From Solirubrobacterales bacterium 70-9 (GTDB lineage Bacteria; Actinomycetota; Thermoleophilia; Solirubrobacterales; 70-9): DNA of 15,767 nt. This document shows positions 1-7,328 of the stretch, piece by piece. Both the position numbers and the translations under genes were made by a program. The stretch's first letter is position 1, and each line of letters begins with the position of its first letter. The DNA lies in the NCBI GenBank assembly GCA_001898095.1, contig MKSH01000002.1, positions 29,379 to 45,145 of the forward strand. The letters run 5' to 3'. The notes under the pieces were generated by a model, which was not told where the DNA came from, searched no databases, and saw only the letters and a list, made by a program, of their open reading frames with translations.

Positions 1-153
1 CGCCTGCTGCTTGAGCGCGCCGCCGCCCTCCTCGCCGCCGCCGGCCTGCGGGTGTCGGTGCCCGCGGCGTTGCCGCCGAACGACGGCGGCGTCTCCTTCG
101 GGCAGGCGGCGGTCGCCGCCGCGCGACTGAGCGCGGACGGCCGGCCGGAGTAG
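1..153 (+). CDS. hypF: HypF carbamoyltransferase, C-terminal end only
   Basis: Frame 1 is open from the first base to TAG at 151-153 and encodes the last 50 residues of a protein that begins outside the window. The stretch LPPNDGGVSFGQAAVAAAR is the characteristic C-terminal motif of HypF, which in the family usually reads PxNDGGxxxGQ. HypF uses carbamoyl phosphate to carbamoylate the HypE C-terminal cysteine, the first step in making the cyanide ligands of [NiFe]-hydrogenases in the cytoplasm. Only the tail is visible, so I cannot judge whether the catalytic domains are intact. The neighbouring gene starts 10 bases downstream on the same strand. Its presence implies that the organism makes or made a [NiFe]-hydrogenase. 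Identification rests on one motif but that motif is distinctive. Confidence 0.85.
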   Translation, partial: RLLLERAAALLAAAGLRVSVPAALPPNDGGVSFGQAAVAAARLSADGRPE

Positions 154-163
154 CCTCGGGACC

Positions 164-496
164 GTGCCGGTGAGGCTGATCTTCCGCTGCGAGACCTGTG
201 GGTGCACCCCCGATGACGAAACCCGGGGCGCGCTCGAATACGAGCTGCTGGACCCCCGCTTCGGCGAGTACGTCGATGCCGAGCCGGGCCACTGGTTGAT
301 CTGGCATGGCCGCGGCCTCTACGGCGCCAGCCGCTTCGCCTGCCCCGAGCACCGCGGCGAGTTGAAGGCCTACCTGCGCGAGCACTACGGCACGATCGGC
401 CGTCACCCCTGGGCGATGAAGTCCCAGCCCGGCCGCCGCCAGATCGACTTCGCCCGCGCCCGCCGAGTGGCCCGCGCCTCGGGCCCGAAATGGTGA
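164..496 (+). CDS. Small hypothetical protein with possible zinc-binding Cys/His pairs
   Basis: This is a 110-residue protein starting at GTG 164, 10 bases after the hypF stop, and probably cotranscribed with it. I do not recognise the family. A CETC motif (Cys9, Cys12, plus Cys14) near the N-terminus and CPEH (Cys60, His63) further on could together hold one zinc ion in a ribbon or treble-clef fold. The middle is rich in aromatic residues (GHWLIWHGRGLYG) and the C-terminal 30 residues are strongly basic. There is no signal peptide or membrane segment, so it should be cytoplasmic. Codon use matches the surrounding coding DNA. A role linked to hydrogenase maturation is possible only by position. 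The reading frame is convincing; the function is unknown. Confidence 0.65.
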   Translation: MPVRLIFRCETCGCTPDDETRGALEYELLDPRFGEYVDAEPGHWLIWHGRGLYGASRFACPEHRGELKAYLREHYGTIGRHPWAMKSQPGRRQIDFARARRVARASGPKW

Positions 497-975
497 GTGA
501 CCGGTAGGCCCGGCGGTTCGAATCGACCATGGGCTGCACCTACCCGGTGTGGGCCGTCCGGACGGCTAGGGGTGCGATACGGGATGGCCTTGGTCTCCCT
601 CCCCCTTTGAGGGTGGGTTGAGCCGCGAGCTTGCCGATGACCGCCCAGGTGGCGCCTTCGAGCGGACGGTCGCCGACCAGGTCGCCTTCCTGCGGCGACA
701 TCTCCTGGGCGCGACCGACCCGTGAGTCCGCCCGCCGTGGGGTCCGGAGCGCAGATCTGGTGACGGAGGATGACCTGATCGAGATCCGCGTTTGGAAGAC
801 CTGGCGACCGGTTGCCGACCCAGGCGGCGCCGATCGTGTCTGTGAGCTCGTGGATCACGATCGAGGCCGTGTCGAAGACCAATGGTGCGCTCGCCATCCG
901 ACGACGAGCATCAAGTCCCTCAAGGTATTGAGTAGGGTTGCCCGCTCCGAGATGCCGAGACGATCGGAGAGCTTG
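497..975. other. 479-base stretch with no convincing gene
   Basis: No plus-strand frame here has a plausible start and composition. A perfect 14-base palindrome, GCCGTCCGGACGGC, sits at 553-566, but it has no loop and is a poor terminator. On the minus strand one frame through roughly 630-800 reads like protein (RAQEMSPQEGDLVGDRPLEG, then ATWAVIGKLAAQ) but lacks a good start and ribosome site. It may be the remains of a gene or an intergenic repeat. The upstream extension of the 976-1851 frame (back to 631) has no signal peptide or ribosome site and is rejected as coding. Confidence 0.4.
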
Positions 976-1851
976 ATGGCTGGAGATGGAGGAGGGGGTG
1001 TCGTTGGTCGCCGCGCTCTGGCGCTGACACTCGTCGCGATGACGCTTTCGGCGTTGCTTCTCGTAGCGTCCCCAGGGGACTCGCGGGCAGCCCGCTCGGC
1101 GGGCCTCTTTGAACTGCCGTACGCCGGCTCGCCGAGGTACGAGCGCTTCGCCCCGACCATGGCCACCATGCGGCGGGAGGTCAATCGGCCGCTGGGCGAG
1201 AGGGCGGCGGATCGGATCGCCCGCGCCATCGGGCTGAACCGCGCCGACGTCTTCACTGCGAAGCAGTACGCGCTGTTCGTGAGCGGCAAGGGAGTGGGTG
1301 GCCAACGAGCGCCCGCCGAACTGGTCGACAAGAGCGTCCGCATCCTCACGAATACGGTCGGCACGCCGCTCTACACGAAGGTCGACGGCAAGGTGACGCC
1401 TGTCGTGCTTGGCAGCTACGGGTTGATGGTCAGCACCGACGGGATGCTGGAGAGCCCGGCGAACGAGGACGCGCCGACCCGGCAGGTGAATTCCGTCATC
1501 GAGCCCGGTGGATACCTGTCGACCTGGTGTCGGGCCAACGGCGCCGAAGCGGCACTCCGCGGGCTCTATCGCTCGGCTTACACCGCCGAGGCCGTCTGGG
1601 GAAACAAGGCCCAGCAGCAGTCGGGCGAAGCCCAGCTGGTCCCGAACGGCTTCCAGGTCGTCGGGATGTCGATGGCCCCGCCGATCTGGATCGTCAACTT
1701 CGCCTTGATCTACACGCTGAACCCGAAGCTGGCGGCGAAGATGCCCGCCCACTGGACGCCGATCCCGGCGAATGTGGCCCTGGCGATCGCCGCGAGCCCC
1801 AGCGGTCAGGTTCCCTACAGCAAGTACCGATCTTCGCTGCCGGTCCGTTGA
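976..1851 (+). CDS. Exported protein of unknown function
   Basis: This gene encodes 291 residues. I place the start at ATG 976 because CGGAGAG lies 4 bases upstream and because the protein then opens with a normal signal peptide: a Gly/Arg-rich n-region (about 1-13), a hydrophobic core around residues 14-30, and a likely cleavage near the Ala-rich SRAARSA segment. The frame is open further upstream, to 631, but that part looks non-coding. The mature part has mixed alpha/beta character, a single cysteine in the STWCRANG segment and no motif I can assign. It ends in a Pro-rich, basic stretch before TGA at 1851. It stands alone, with gene-poor DNA on both sides, and no iron-type operator precedes it. 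It is likely secreted or wall-associated; function unknown. Confidence 0.7.
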   Translation: MAGDGGGGVVGRRALALTLVAMTLSALLLVASPGDSRAARSAGLFELPYAGSPRYERFAPTMATMRREVNRPLGERAADRIARAIGLNRADVFTAKQYALFVSGKGVGGQRAPAELVDKSVRILTNTVGTPLYTKVDGKVTPVVLGSYGLMVSTDGMLESPANEDAPTRQVNSVIEPGGYLSTWCRANGAEAALRGLYRSAYTAEAVWGNKAQQQSGEAQLVPNGFQVVGMSMAPPIWIVNFALIYTLNPKLAAKMPAHWTPIPANVALAIAASPSGQVPYSKYRSSLPVR

Positions 1852-2207
1852 CCCAAGCCGGTGTCGGTCCACAGGGTGGATTGGCGCCGGAGGAGATTTC
1901 GGTCCCGGCCTGGGCGTGAGGACAGGGACGCTGCCTTCCTCGAACCAGCACCCAAGTTCGGGGTGATCTTGTCGCGCGGCGAAGGCCACGTCGACCGCGA
2001 AGCAGGGGATTCTCCTCCAGCAGCGCCCCACTGCGTCCGCCGTGGTTGAGGGGATGTCTGGCGACCGCGGCGTCGGCGATGAACAGGTTGAACACCGGTG
2101 TCTCTAAGTTTCGCCCGGCCTCTGGATCAAGGCCCTCAGCGACGCATTCAGGTCGGTGGGCGGTCCGCGATCGTCGCGGACGAAGAAGGCCCCTGCTGTC
2201 ATGATGA
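1852..2207. other. Gene-poor stretch, possibly decayed minus-strand coding DNA
   Basis: I see no intact gene here. The minus strand carries pieces that read like protein in different frames: MTAGAFFVRDDRG onward from ATG 2202 to TAG 2104, then TPVFNLFIADAAVARHPLNH just beyond that stop, then AVDVAFAARQDHPELG in a third frame. A sequence of open pieces that switch frame is what a frameshifted gene would look like, but I cannot name the family and GC-rich DNA often gives such pieces by chance. The 32-codon piece at 2104-2202 has no ribosome site; its start is 6 bases from the palindrome at 2208-2233. Confidence 0.3.
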
Positions 2208-2233
2208 CTGGAATTAGGGTGCCCTAATTCCAG
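2208..2233. promoter_or_regulatory. DtxR/IdeR-like iron box upstream of the AraC-type regulator
   Basis: This is a perfect inverted repeat with 12-base arms, CTGGAATTAGGG and CCCTAATTCCAG, around a central TG. Its core TTAGGG-TG-CCCTAA (2214-2227) recurs identically at 6021-6034. TTAGG/CCTAA half-sites are typical of iron-dependent DtxR-family repressors. It lies 33 bases before the ATG at 2266, where a repressor would block the promoter of the regulator gene. Binding by DtxR/IdeR is inferred; the site is shorter in its centre than the classic 19-base corynebacterial box. Confidence 0.7.
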
Positions 2234-2265
2234 GAATCGGGACGAACGCCATCGATGTTTGCGAT

Positions 2266-3051
2266 ATGACCACGAACGGACTTCTGATCTCGTCCAACTC
2301 CCCGCAATCGAGCCAGATGACGCCGGTGATCTCGGTCAACCGGCGGGAAATCGTCGAGGAGTGCCCGCTCGAGCCGCGGATGCGGCAGGACCGCCACCGA
2401 TTGATCTGGGCCCCGGCGGGGGCGCTGGCGATCCAGACCGACGGGCAGGACTGGGTGTTGCCGCCGACGCGGGCTCTCTGGATCCCGCCCGGGGTGACCT
2501 GTCGCTCGCGCGCGCTGGGCACGAGGGTGCTCTACCGGGTCGGGATCGCGGTCGAGGGGTCGCCGGTGCAGTGGCGGAAGACGACGAGCGTCGCCGTGAG
2601 CCCGCTGATCCGGGAGCTGATCTCTTTTCTGGGGCGTCAGCGGGGCGCCCGTGAGGTGCGGCGCGACGCCGAGCGCCTTCTCCTCGATCTGCTCGGGGCG
2701 GGTGAGGTCGAGGCGATCGACGTGCCGTTGCCCCGCGATCCACGGGCACTGGCGGTGGCCGAGGCGCTGATCGACGCCCCTGACGACGGCCGCGACCTCG
2801 GCGCCTGGGGGAGCGAGGTGGGAGCAAGCATCCGCACGCTGGCTCGCCTGTTCGCCTCGGAGACCGGGATGACCTTCGTCCAGTGGCGCCCCCAGGTACG
2901 GATGCGGGCGGCGCTGGTCCTGCTGGCCGACGGCGAGCGGGTCGGGACCGTCGCCCGCCGCGTCGGCTACGCCGGGCCGAGCGCGTTCACCACCGCCTTC
3001 CGCCGCGCTATGGGCTGCAGCCCGGGGGAGTGGGTGGCGGAGTTCGCCTGA
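2266..3051 (+). CDS. AraC-family transcriptional regulator
   Basis: The gene encodes 261 residues with the layout of a cupin-type AraC regulator. An N-terminal sensing domain (about 40-95) holds HRLIWAPAGALAIQTDG and LPPTRALWIPPGV. The C-terminal DNA-binding domain (about 165-258) has two helix-turn-helix units. The second contains GTVARRVGYAGPSAFTTAFR followed by the signature G-x-S/C-P-G-E-W, matching the family pattern for the end of the domain. No clear ribosome site precedes ATG 2266; ATG at codon 18 is an alternative start. A palindromic iron box ends 33 bases upstream, so expression probably rises in iron shortage. In Corynebacterium, the AraC-type regulator RipA is likewise controlled by DtxR. 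The downstream gene is convergent. It probably senses a siderophore or tunes the nearby iron genes, but the ligand is unknown. Confidence 0.88.
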   Translation: MTTNGLLISSNSPQSSQMTPVISVNRREIVEECPLEPRMRQDRHRLIWAPAGALAIQTDGQDWVLPPTRALWIPPGVTCRSRALGTRVLYRVGIAVEGSPVQWRKTTSVAVSPLIRELISFLGRQRGAREVRRDAERLLLDLLGAGEVEAIDVPLPRDPRALAVAEALIDAPDDGRDLGAWGSEVGASIRTLARLFASETGMTFVQWRPQVRMRAALVLLADGERVGTVARRVGYAGPSAFTTAFRRAMGCSPGEWVAEFA

Positions 3052-3061
3052 GCCCCGGCGA

Positions 3062-3103
3062 GCGGGCCGGCCTCCACCCCGTGCGGGCGAAGGCCGGCCC
3101 CGC
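3062..3103. terminator. Bidirectional hairpin between convergent genes
   Basis: GCGGGCCGGCCT at 3062-3073 pairs with AGGCCGGCCCCGC at 3091-3103 (12 pairs, one bulged C) around a 17-base loop. It fills the 57 bases between the stop of the AraC-type gene and the stop of the beta-propeller gene and can serve both strands. There is no run of T, as is usual in GC-rich actinomycetes. Confidence 0.55.
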
Positions 3104-3108
3104 TGGTC

Positions 3109-5940
3109 CTACTTGAGGCCGACCAGGGCTTCCTGGTCCTTGGCCAGCTTCTTCTTTGCGCCGGCCTGCTTGGACTTCAGCCCCTTCAGCTCCTTGCGCA
3201 GGCCCTGGAGCTTCTTTTCCAGCCGCTTGACCTTCTTTGCGGCCGCGGCCTGCTCGGCCCTGGAGCCGTTCTTGGCCGCCTTGCGTGCCGCGATCACCTG
3301 CTTCTTGACCTTCGTCACCTTGACCGTGGCCTTGGTGACCGCCTTTTCGATCTTCACGATCGCCTGCTTGTCGGAGCTGACCAGCTGGGTCGCCTTGGCG
3401 ATCTTTTCGGTCACGGTCGAATCGGGCGTCGGGGTAGGGCCGGGCTCGGTCGTCACCGGAGGCTCGACCGGCGTCTCCGCGGCCGTGGGTTCGACCTGAA
3501 CCTTCACCGCGATCGAGCGGACCGTGTCACCCCCCTTCAGCGAGCCGGTGAGCAGGCGGAGATGCTGGCCGTCGCCCGCTTCCCAACCGTTGGGGAAGGG
3601 CACGTCGGCCGACCAGTTGCCCTGAGCGTCGGCTTCGAATTCGGCGATCGTCGGCGAACCCGGGACGCTGGCCGACTTCACCGCGATCTTCGAGCCGGCG
3701 GTACCGTCCGCGGTGCGGAAGTTGGTGCCTTCGATGTGGATCGGCCGGCCCTCGATCACGGTCACGCTCAAAGGGGTGGTCGCGGCGTTCCCGGTGACCG
3801 AGCCGGCGGTCGGGTCGAGGACATCGACCCCACCCACGGTCTCGAGCCGCGGCGTGATCTTCCACACCCTGTTGGTCGCCGCCTTGTCGACGACGAAGGC
3901 GTCGCCCCGGTCGTCGATCGAGATGTGGTTCGCCGTCGCGATCGGCAGCGAGGCGATCTCGTCGCCGTCGGCGTCGAGGACGCTGACCGAGGTGCCGCCG
4001 AAGTTGGCGACGTAGGCCAGCCGGTGGACGGGGTCGAAGACCACGTTCAGCGCCTGCCGGCCGGTCGGGACCTCCTTGATCGTGGCGCCGGTGGTCGCGT
4101 CGGCGACCACGACCTCGTTGCTGTTCTGGCTGGCGATGAAGAGGCGGTCGTCCGCCACGTCGTAGGCGATGCCGGAGGCGCCGCGGCCGCCGACGTCGAT
4201 GCCGTCGATTTCGAGGAAGGTCGGCGCGTAGCCGACGTCGAGCACGTGGGCGGTGTCGATCGAGACCACCTTGTTGCTGCCCAGGCTGGGCGAGAACAGC
4301 TTGCCGTCGCCCAGGGTCAGGGAGACCGGGTTGAAGACGTCCCGGGTACCGGTCTGGATGTCGGTGAGCTTTTCGTAGGGCGTGCCGTTGCCGTTCTTGT
4401 CGTCGGCCTCGAAGACCGAGATGTAGCCGAGCGAGCTCGCCGACGATCCCTCGCTGGCGGAGCTGACGAAGACCAGTTCGGTCGTCGGGTCGTAGACGAC
4501 GTCACGCGAGTGGCTGATCGTTTCGGCCGGGAACTGCTTGACCAGGCTCAGGTCGCTCTCCTTGTAGACGGCGACCGAGTTGGACCCGGTGTTGCTGACC
4601 CAGACGTTGCCGTGGACGTCGTCGACGCCGATCCCGAAGGCACCGGCTTTGGCGAAGTCGGGGTTCACGGTTTCCTTCGACGCCTCGATTGCGAGGGTGT
4701 CGGGGTCGAGCTTGTAGATGAAGCCGGCGTTGCCGGTGCCGCGATCGGACGCGGTCACGTAGAGGGCATCTTCGGTGGCGCTGTAGGCCGACTGGTAGAA
4801 GCCCTGGTAGAAGGCCGCGGTCGAGGAGATGACGTCGAAGCGCCCGGCTCCGACCGTGCTCTCGTCGGGGTAGACGGCCTGGCTCAGGGTGTAGGTACGG
4901 GCTTCGGGCGTCGCCTGCGTGATCACCAGCGACTGCGTGATCGGCGACATGCTGCGGGGGATCGTGTAGGAGGCGGTGGCTTTGCCTTCGCCGTTGGCAG
5001 CCAGGTTGGTGGCCAGCGTCTGATCGCCGAGCTGCACCGAGGAGATCGTCGCCCCGGCGACCAGGTTGCCGAGCGTCAGCGTGCCGGTGGCGCCGAGCGA
5101 GGTGCCGCCGCCGAAGCTGACCGACGGGGGGACCACGACGGTGACGTCTTCGTCGGTGCCCTGATCGCCGGTGATCGTGAGCGTGAGCGGCCCGGCCGGC
5201 GCGACACCGGCGGCGAGGACCACGCTGGCGCTGATCGTGCCGGTGGAACCCGCCGTGATGGTGTCTTTCAGTTCCGTCTGGCGACCGTTTTTCACGCTCC
5301 ACTGAAGCGGGGTGGAGTCGTGTTTGACCGAGAGCACCTCGCCGGCCGGGAAGGTGCCGCCGGAGAAGGTGACCGTGACTTTGTCGTCCGTCGCGGTGGT
5401 GGCGGTAGACACCAGGCCTTCGCCGATGGTGAAGGTGAGAAGGACGCTGCGCGGGGTGTCACCGCTCTCCATCGAGCCGGTCAGCAGTCGCAGCGTATGG
5501 GTGGTGCCGACGGCCCACGGGGACGCCAGCGCCGGGTTGGTGTTGGTCGCGGTCGGGAAGGGGATGTCGGCACTGAAGGTGCCGTCGTCCTCGGCCTCGA
5601 CCGCGTCCCAGACGTCGAACTCGTCGGCGGAGGTGCCGGTGGCAGGGTTGATCACCGGGCCGGAGGCGGGCTCGGTGGTGACCGCGTCGCCGAGCTTGAC
5701 GCCGATCGTCGAGCCGGTGCCGTTGGTCGGGTGGGTCCAGCCGGTGCCTTCGATGTGGATCGCGCTGCCGCCGGCGACGATGTCGGCGACCGTGGCGGTC
5801 GCGCCGTCGCCTGCCGTCACGGTGTCGGCGCAGGCCGGGCTGATCGCCGCGGGCAGGGCGGTGAACATCGAGATGCTGAGGACGGCACCGACGATCGCGG
5901 CCACGACTCGACCGGCGGATCGCGAGACTCTCAAACTCAT
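3109..5940 (-). CDS. Large exported beta-propeller protein with two surface modules and a Lys-rich tail
   Basis: The gene encodes 943 residues. The start is ATG 5940, because AAGGAG lies 4 bases before it; an in-frame TTG at 5955 would place that site inside the gene. In order: signal peptide (1 to about 38, ending near AISPACA); module 1 (about 40-173, with IHIEGTGW and HTLRLLTGS); Ig-like region (about 180-355); a YncE/YVTN-type beta-propeller (about 365-700) with repeats such as NVWVSNTGSNSVAVYK, RLFIASQNSNEVVVADATTG and LAYVANFGGTSVSVLDADGD; module 2 (about 705-806, with IHIEGTNF and HLRLLTGSL); a Pro/Thr linker; and a Lys/Ala-rich coiled coil (about 835-943). There is no LPXTG or membrane anchor, so the basic tail may hold it to the wall. 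An iron box lies 80 bases upstream. E. coli YncE, a periplasmic propeller, is also iron-regulated. An extracellular role in iron capture is inferred. Confidence 0.85.
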   Translation of the reverse strand: MSLRVSRSAGRVVAAIVGAVLSISMFTALPAAISPACADTVTAGDGATATVADIVAGGSAIHIEGTGWTHPTNGTGSTIGVKLGDAVTTEPASGPVINPATGTSADEFDVWDAVEAEDDGTFSADIPFPTATNTNPALASPWAVGTTHTLRLLTGSMESGDTPRSVLLTFTIGEGLVSTATTATDDKVTVTFSGGTFPAGEVLSVKHDSTPLQWSVKNGRQTELKDTITAGSTGTISASVVLAAGVAPAGPLTLTITGDQGTDEDVTVVVPPSVSFGGGTSLGATGTLTLGNLVAGATISSVQLGDQTLATNLAANGEGKATASYTIPRSMSPITQSLVITQATPEARTYTLSQAVYPDESTVGAGRFDVISSTAAFYQGFYQSAYSATEDALYVTASDRGTGNAGFIYKLDPDTLAIEASKETVNPDFAKAGAFGIGVDDVHGNVWVSNTGSNSVAVYKESDLSLVKQFPAETISHSRDVVYDPTTELVFVSSASEGSSASSLGYISVFEADDKNGNGTPYEKLTDIQTGTRDVFNPVSLTLGDGKLFSPSLGSNKVVSIDTAHVLDVGYAPTFLEIDGIDVGGRGASGIAYDVADDRLFIASQNSNEVVVADATTGATIKEVPTGRQALNVVFDPVHRLAYVANFGGTSVSVLDADGDEIASLPIATANHISIDDRGDAFVVDKAATNRVWKITPRLETVGGVDVLDPTAGSVTGNAATTPLSVTVIEGRPIHIEGTNFRTADGTAGSKIAVKSASVPGSPTIAEFEADAQGNWSADVPFPNGWEAGDGQHLRLLTGSLKGGDTVRSIAVKVQVEPTAAETPVEPPVTTEPGPTPTPDSTVTEKIAKATQLVSSDKQAIVKIEKAVTKATVKVTKVKKQVIAARKAAKNGSRAEQAAAAKKVKRLEKKLQGLRKELKGLKSKQAGAKKKLAKDQEALVGLK

Positions 5941-6020
5941 GACTCTCCTTGTCAAAGAGGGGAACGATTGGCGCTCGAGCGGCGAGACATCCGTGATCGC
6001 GAGCGAGACGGCACCCCTAT

Positions 6021-6034
6021 TTAGGGTGCCCTAA
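6021..6034. promoter_or_regulatory. DtxR/IdeR-like iron box upstream of the propeller gene
   Basis: TTAGGGTGCCCTAA has the same 14-base core as the site at 2214-2227. It lies in the 184 bases between the end of the leftward three-gene operon and the start of the propeller gene, 80 bases before that start on the minus strand. Read on the minus strand it runs into CCCTAAATAGG, where TAAATA could be a -10 element, so binding would cover the promoter. The site gives the propeller gene its own promoter besides any read-through. Confidence 0.65.
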
Positions 6035-6103
6035 TTCATCGTAGGGATGCGCAGAGCCGCCGAACGGCCAATCTGTTCCGCGAACCAGCCAAGTGAGAGA
6101 CGA

Positions 6104-6122
6104 CCGGCCGTGCGCCGGCCGG
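6104..6122 (-). terminator. Hairpin just after the three-gene operon
   Basis: CCGGCCG (6104-6110) and CGGCCGG (6116-6122) form a perfect 7-base-pair stem with a 5-base loop. It begins 3 bases past the stop codon of the gene ending at 6125 on the minus strand and is followed by a T/C-rich stretch. It probably ends the leftward operon before the separately controlled propeller gene. Confidence 0.5.
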
Positions 6123-6124
6123 AG

Positions 6125-7297
6125 TCAGCCGACTTTGATCCGGAACACACGCGTCTTCGCAGCGCTCGAGAGCGAGATCTTCACCGTGGTCGGCCCTTCC
6201 TGCTTGGCCCAGGCGCGGCCGGCCGCGGTCAGTGGCAGTCGGGCGATTCCCTTGAGCAGGCGCGTGGTGCCCCGGGCGAGGGTCAGGACCCGCTTCTTGC
6301 CCTGCGGGCTCAGGCGGACCTTGGTGGCGGTCTGGACGGCGATCTTGACCTTCGCCCCGGAGCCGCCGGCGAGGGTCAGGGCGAGCTTGCCGTTCGCGAT
6401 CCAGGCCTTCCTCACCGCCGGGATCGCGATCGTCGGCGTCGGGGTGGTCGTGACCGCGCCGCCGCCCGAGGTACCGGTGGACCCGGACTCGCCGGACGGT
6501 ATGGTCGGCGTCGCCAGGACGGTGAGGGAGAGGGCCTGGCTCCGGGCAGGGGGCTGGAGGACGCCGGAGCCGCTCACGCATTCGCTGCCGGCCAGGAGGC
6601 GCACGGCGTGTTCGCCGGGCTCGGTGCCGGCGGGGACGGTGACCGTCCCGACCCCGTTGCCTTCGCTGTCGGTCTGGACGCAGCCGAGCGTCGCTCCGGC
6701 GTCGATCTTCAGCGCCACCTTCTGGCCGCCGCCCGCTTCCGCGGTCCAGCCCGAGACCGTGAGCGTGAGCGTGTCGCCGACCTGGGCCGAGGTCGCGCTC
6801 AGCGAGGCCGTCGGCGGGGCGGTGACGGCGACCGGCCCGGAGACGCTGATCGCGGTCGTTTTCTTGTCGCCGGTACTGGCCGTGCCGGAGAGGAAGTACA
6901 GCGTGTGTTCGCCCGCGACGAAGGAGGTGGGGATTTCGATCCAGCCCTCGAAGGTGCCGTCGTCGGCCGCTTCGAACCAGATCGATGCACCGGCGACGGT
7001 GCCGGTGTAGGCATCGGCGCCGCCGAACGCCCAGGCAACGGCCGCTTTGTCGACTTTCACCGCGACCAAGGGCTGGCCCGTCGTGCCCGAGGCGGGGGTG
7101 AAGCCCGCGCCTTCGATCTCGATCCGCTCACCCGCCACATAGCGGCCCGAGTCGATCGTCACCGAGGCGCCGGTTGCCGCCTGTTCGAATTTGACCGGCG
7201 CGGCGAGGGCCGTCGGGGCGACGATCAGCGCCAGCAGGGCGAGGACGATGGATGCGGTCGCGGCCGTCAGGGTGGGCCGCTTGCGGTGGATGAGCAT
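6125..7297 (-). CDS. Exported protein with two surface modules and a beta-rich tail
   Basis: The gene encodes 390 residues from ATG 7297, with AAGGAG 4 bases before the start. Residues 1 to about 33 are a signal peptide (LALLALIVAPTALAA). Module 1 (about 42-153) contains RIEIEGAGF, LVAVKVD, DGTFEGWIEIP and GEHTLYFLSGT. Module 2 (about 157-253) contains TLTLTVSGW, VALKIDAG and GEHAVRLLAGS. Two cysteines, 206 and 230, fall in module 2 and could form a disulfide. A Ser/Gly/Thr/Pro linker (about 258-284) leads to a basic, beta-rich domain of about 105 residues. The fold of the modules is probably Ig-like. It is third in a leftward operon, 31 bases after the preceding stop. There is no membrane anchor. 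Its place beside a siderophore importer and iron boxes suggests extracellular iron handling; this is inference from context, as I recognise no catalytic or haem-binding motif. Confidence 0.82.
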   Translation of the reverse strand: MLIHRKRPTLTAATASIVLALLALIVAPTALAAPVKFEQAATGASVTIDSGRYVAGERIEIEGAGFTPASGTTGQPLVAVKVDKAAVAWAFGGADAYTGTVAGASIWFEAADDGTFEGWIEIPTSFVAGEHTLYFLSGTASTGDKKTTAISVSGPVAVTAPPTASLSATSAQVGDTLTLTVSGWTAEAGGGQKVALKIDAGATLGCVQTDSEGNGVGTVTVPAGTEPGEHAVRLLAGSECVSGSGVLQPPARSQALSLTVLATPTIPSGESGSTGTSGGGAVTTTPTPTIAIPAVRKAWIANGKLALTLAGGSGAKVKIAVQTATKVRLSPQGKKRVLTLARGTTRLLKGIARLPLTAAGRAWAKQEGPTTVKISLSSAAKTRVFRIKVG

Positions 7298-7328
7298 GTG
7301 ACTCCTTCTCGATTCGATTCGTCGTCGG

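Noticed and set aside
511..524. CGGCGGTTCGAATC, identical to the T arm of the tRNA fragment, as a second attachment site
   Set aside because: Only 14 bases match, the following CGACC does not close the T stem, and there is no anticodon arm. Orientation is also opposite, which does not fit direct repeats.
403..2031. Long minus-strand open frame across the secreted-protein gene
   Set aside because: Low-complexity Arg/Pro-rich translation, no plausible start, and it opposes a plus-strand gene with a signal peptide and ribosome site.
3109..5940. Sortase-anchored surface protein
   Set aside because: No LPXTG-like motif followed by a hydrophobic segment; the C-terminus is Lys-rich and ends in LVGLK.
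3562..6024. Very long open frame on the plus strand (over 800 codons) opposite the propeller gene
   Set aside because: It is the antisense shadow of GC-rich coding DNA. It is full of Arg/Gly/Asp/Val with no domain, and the minus-strand protein has a signal peptide, repeats and a ribosome site.
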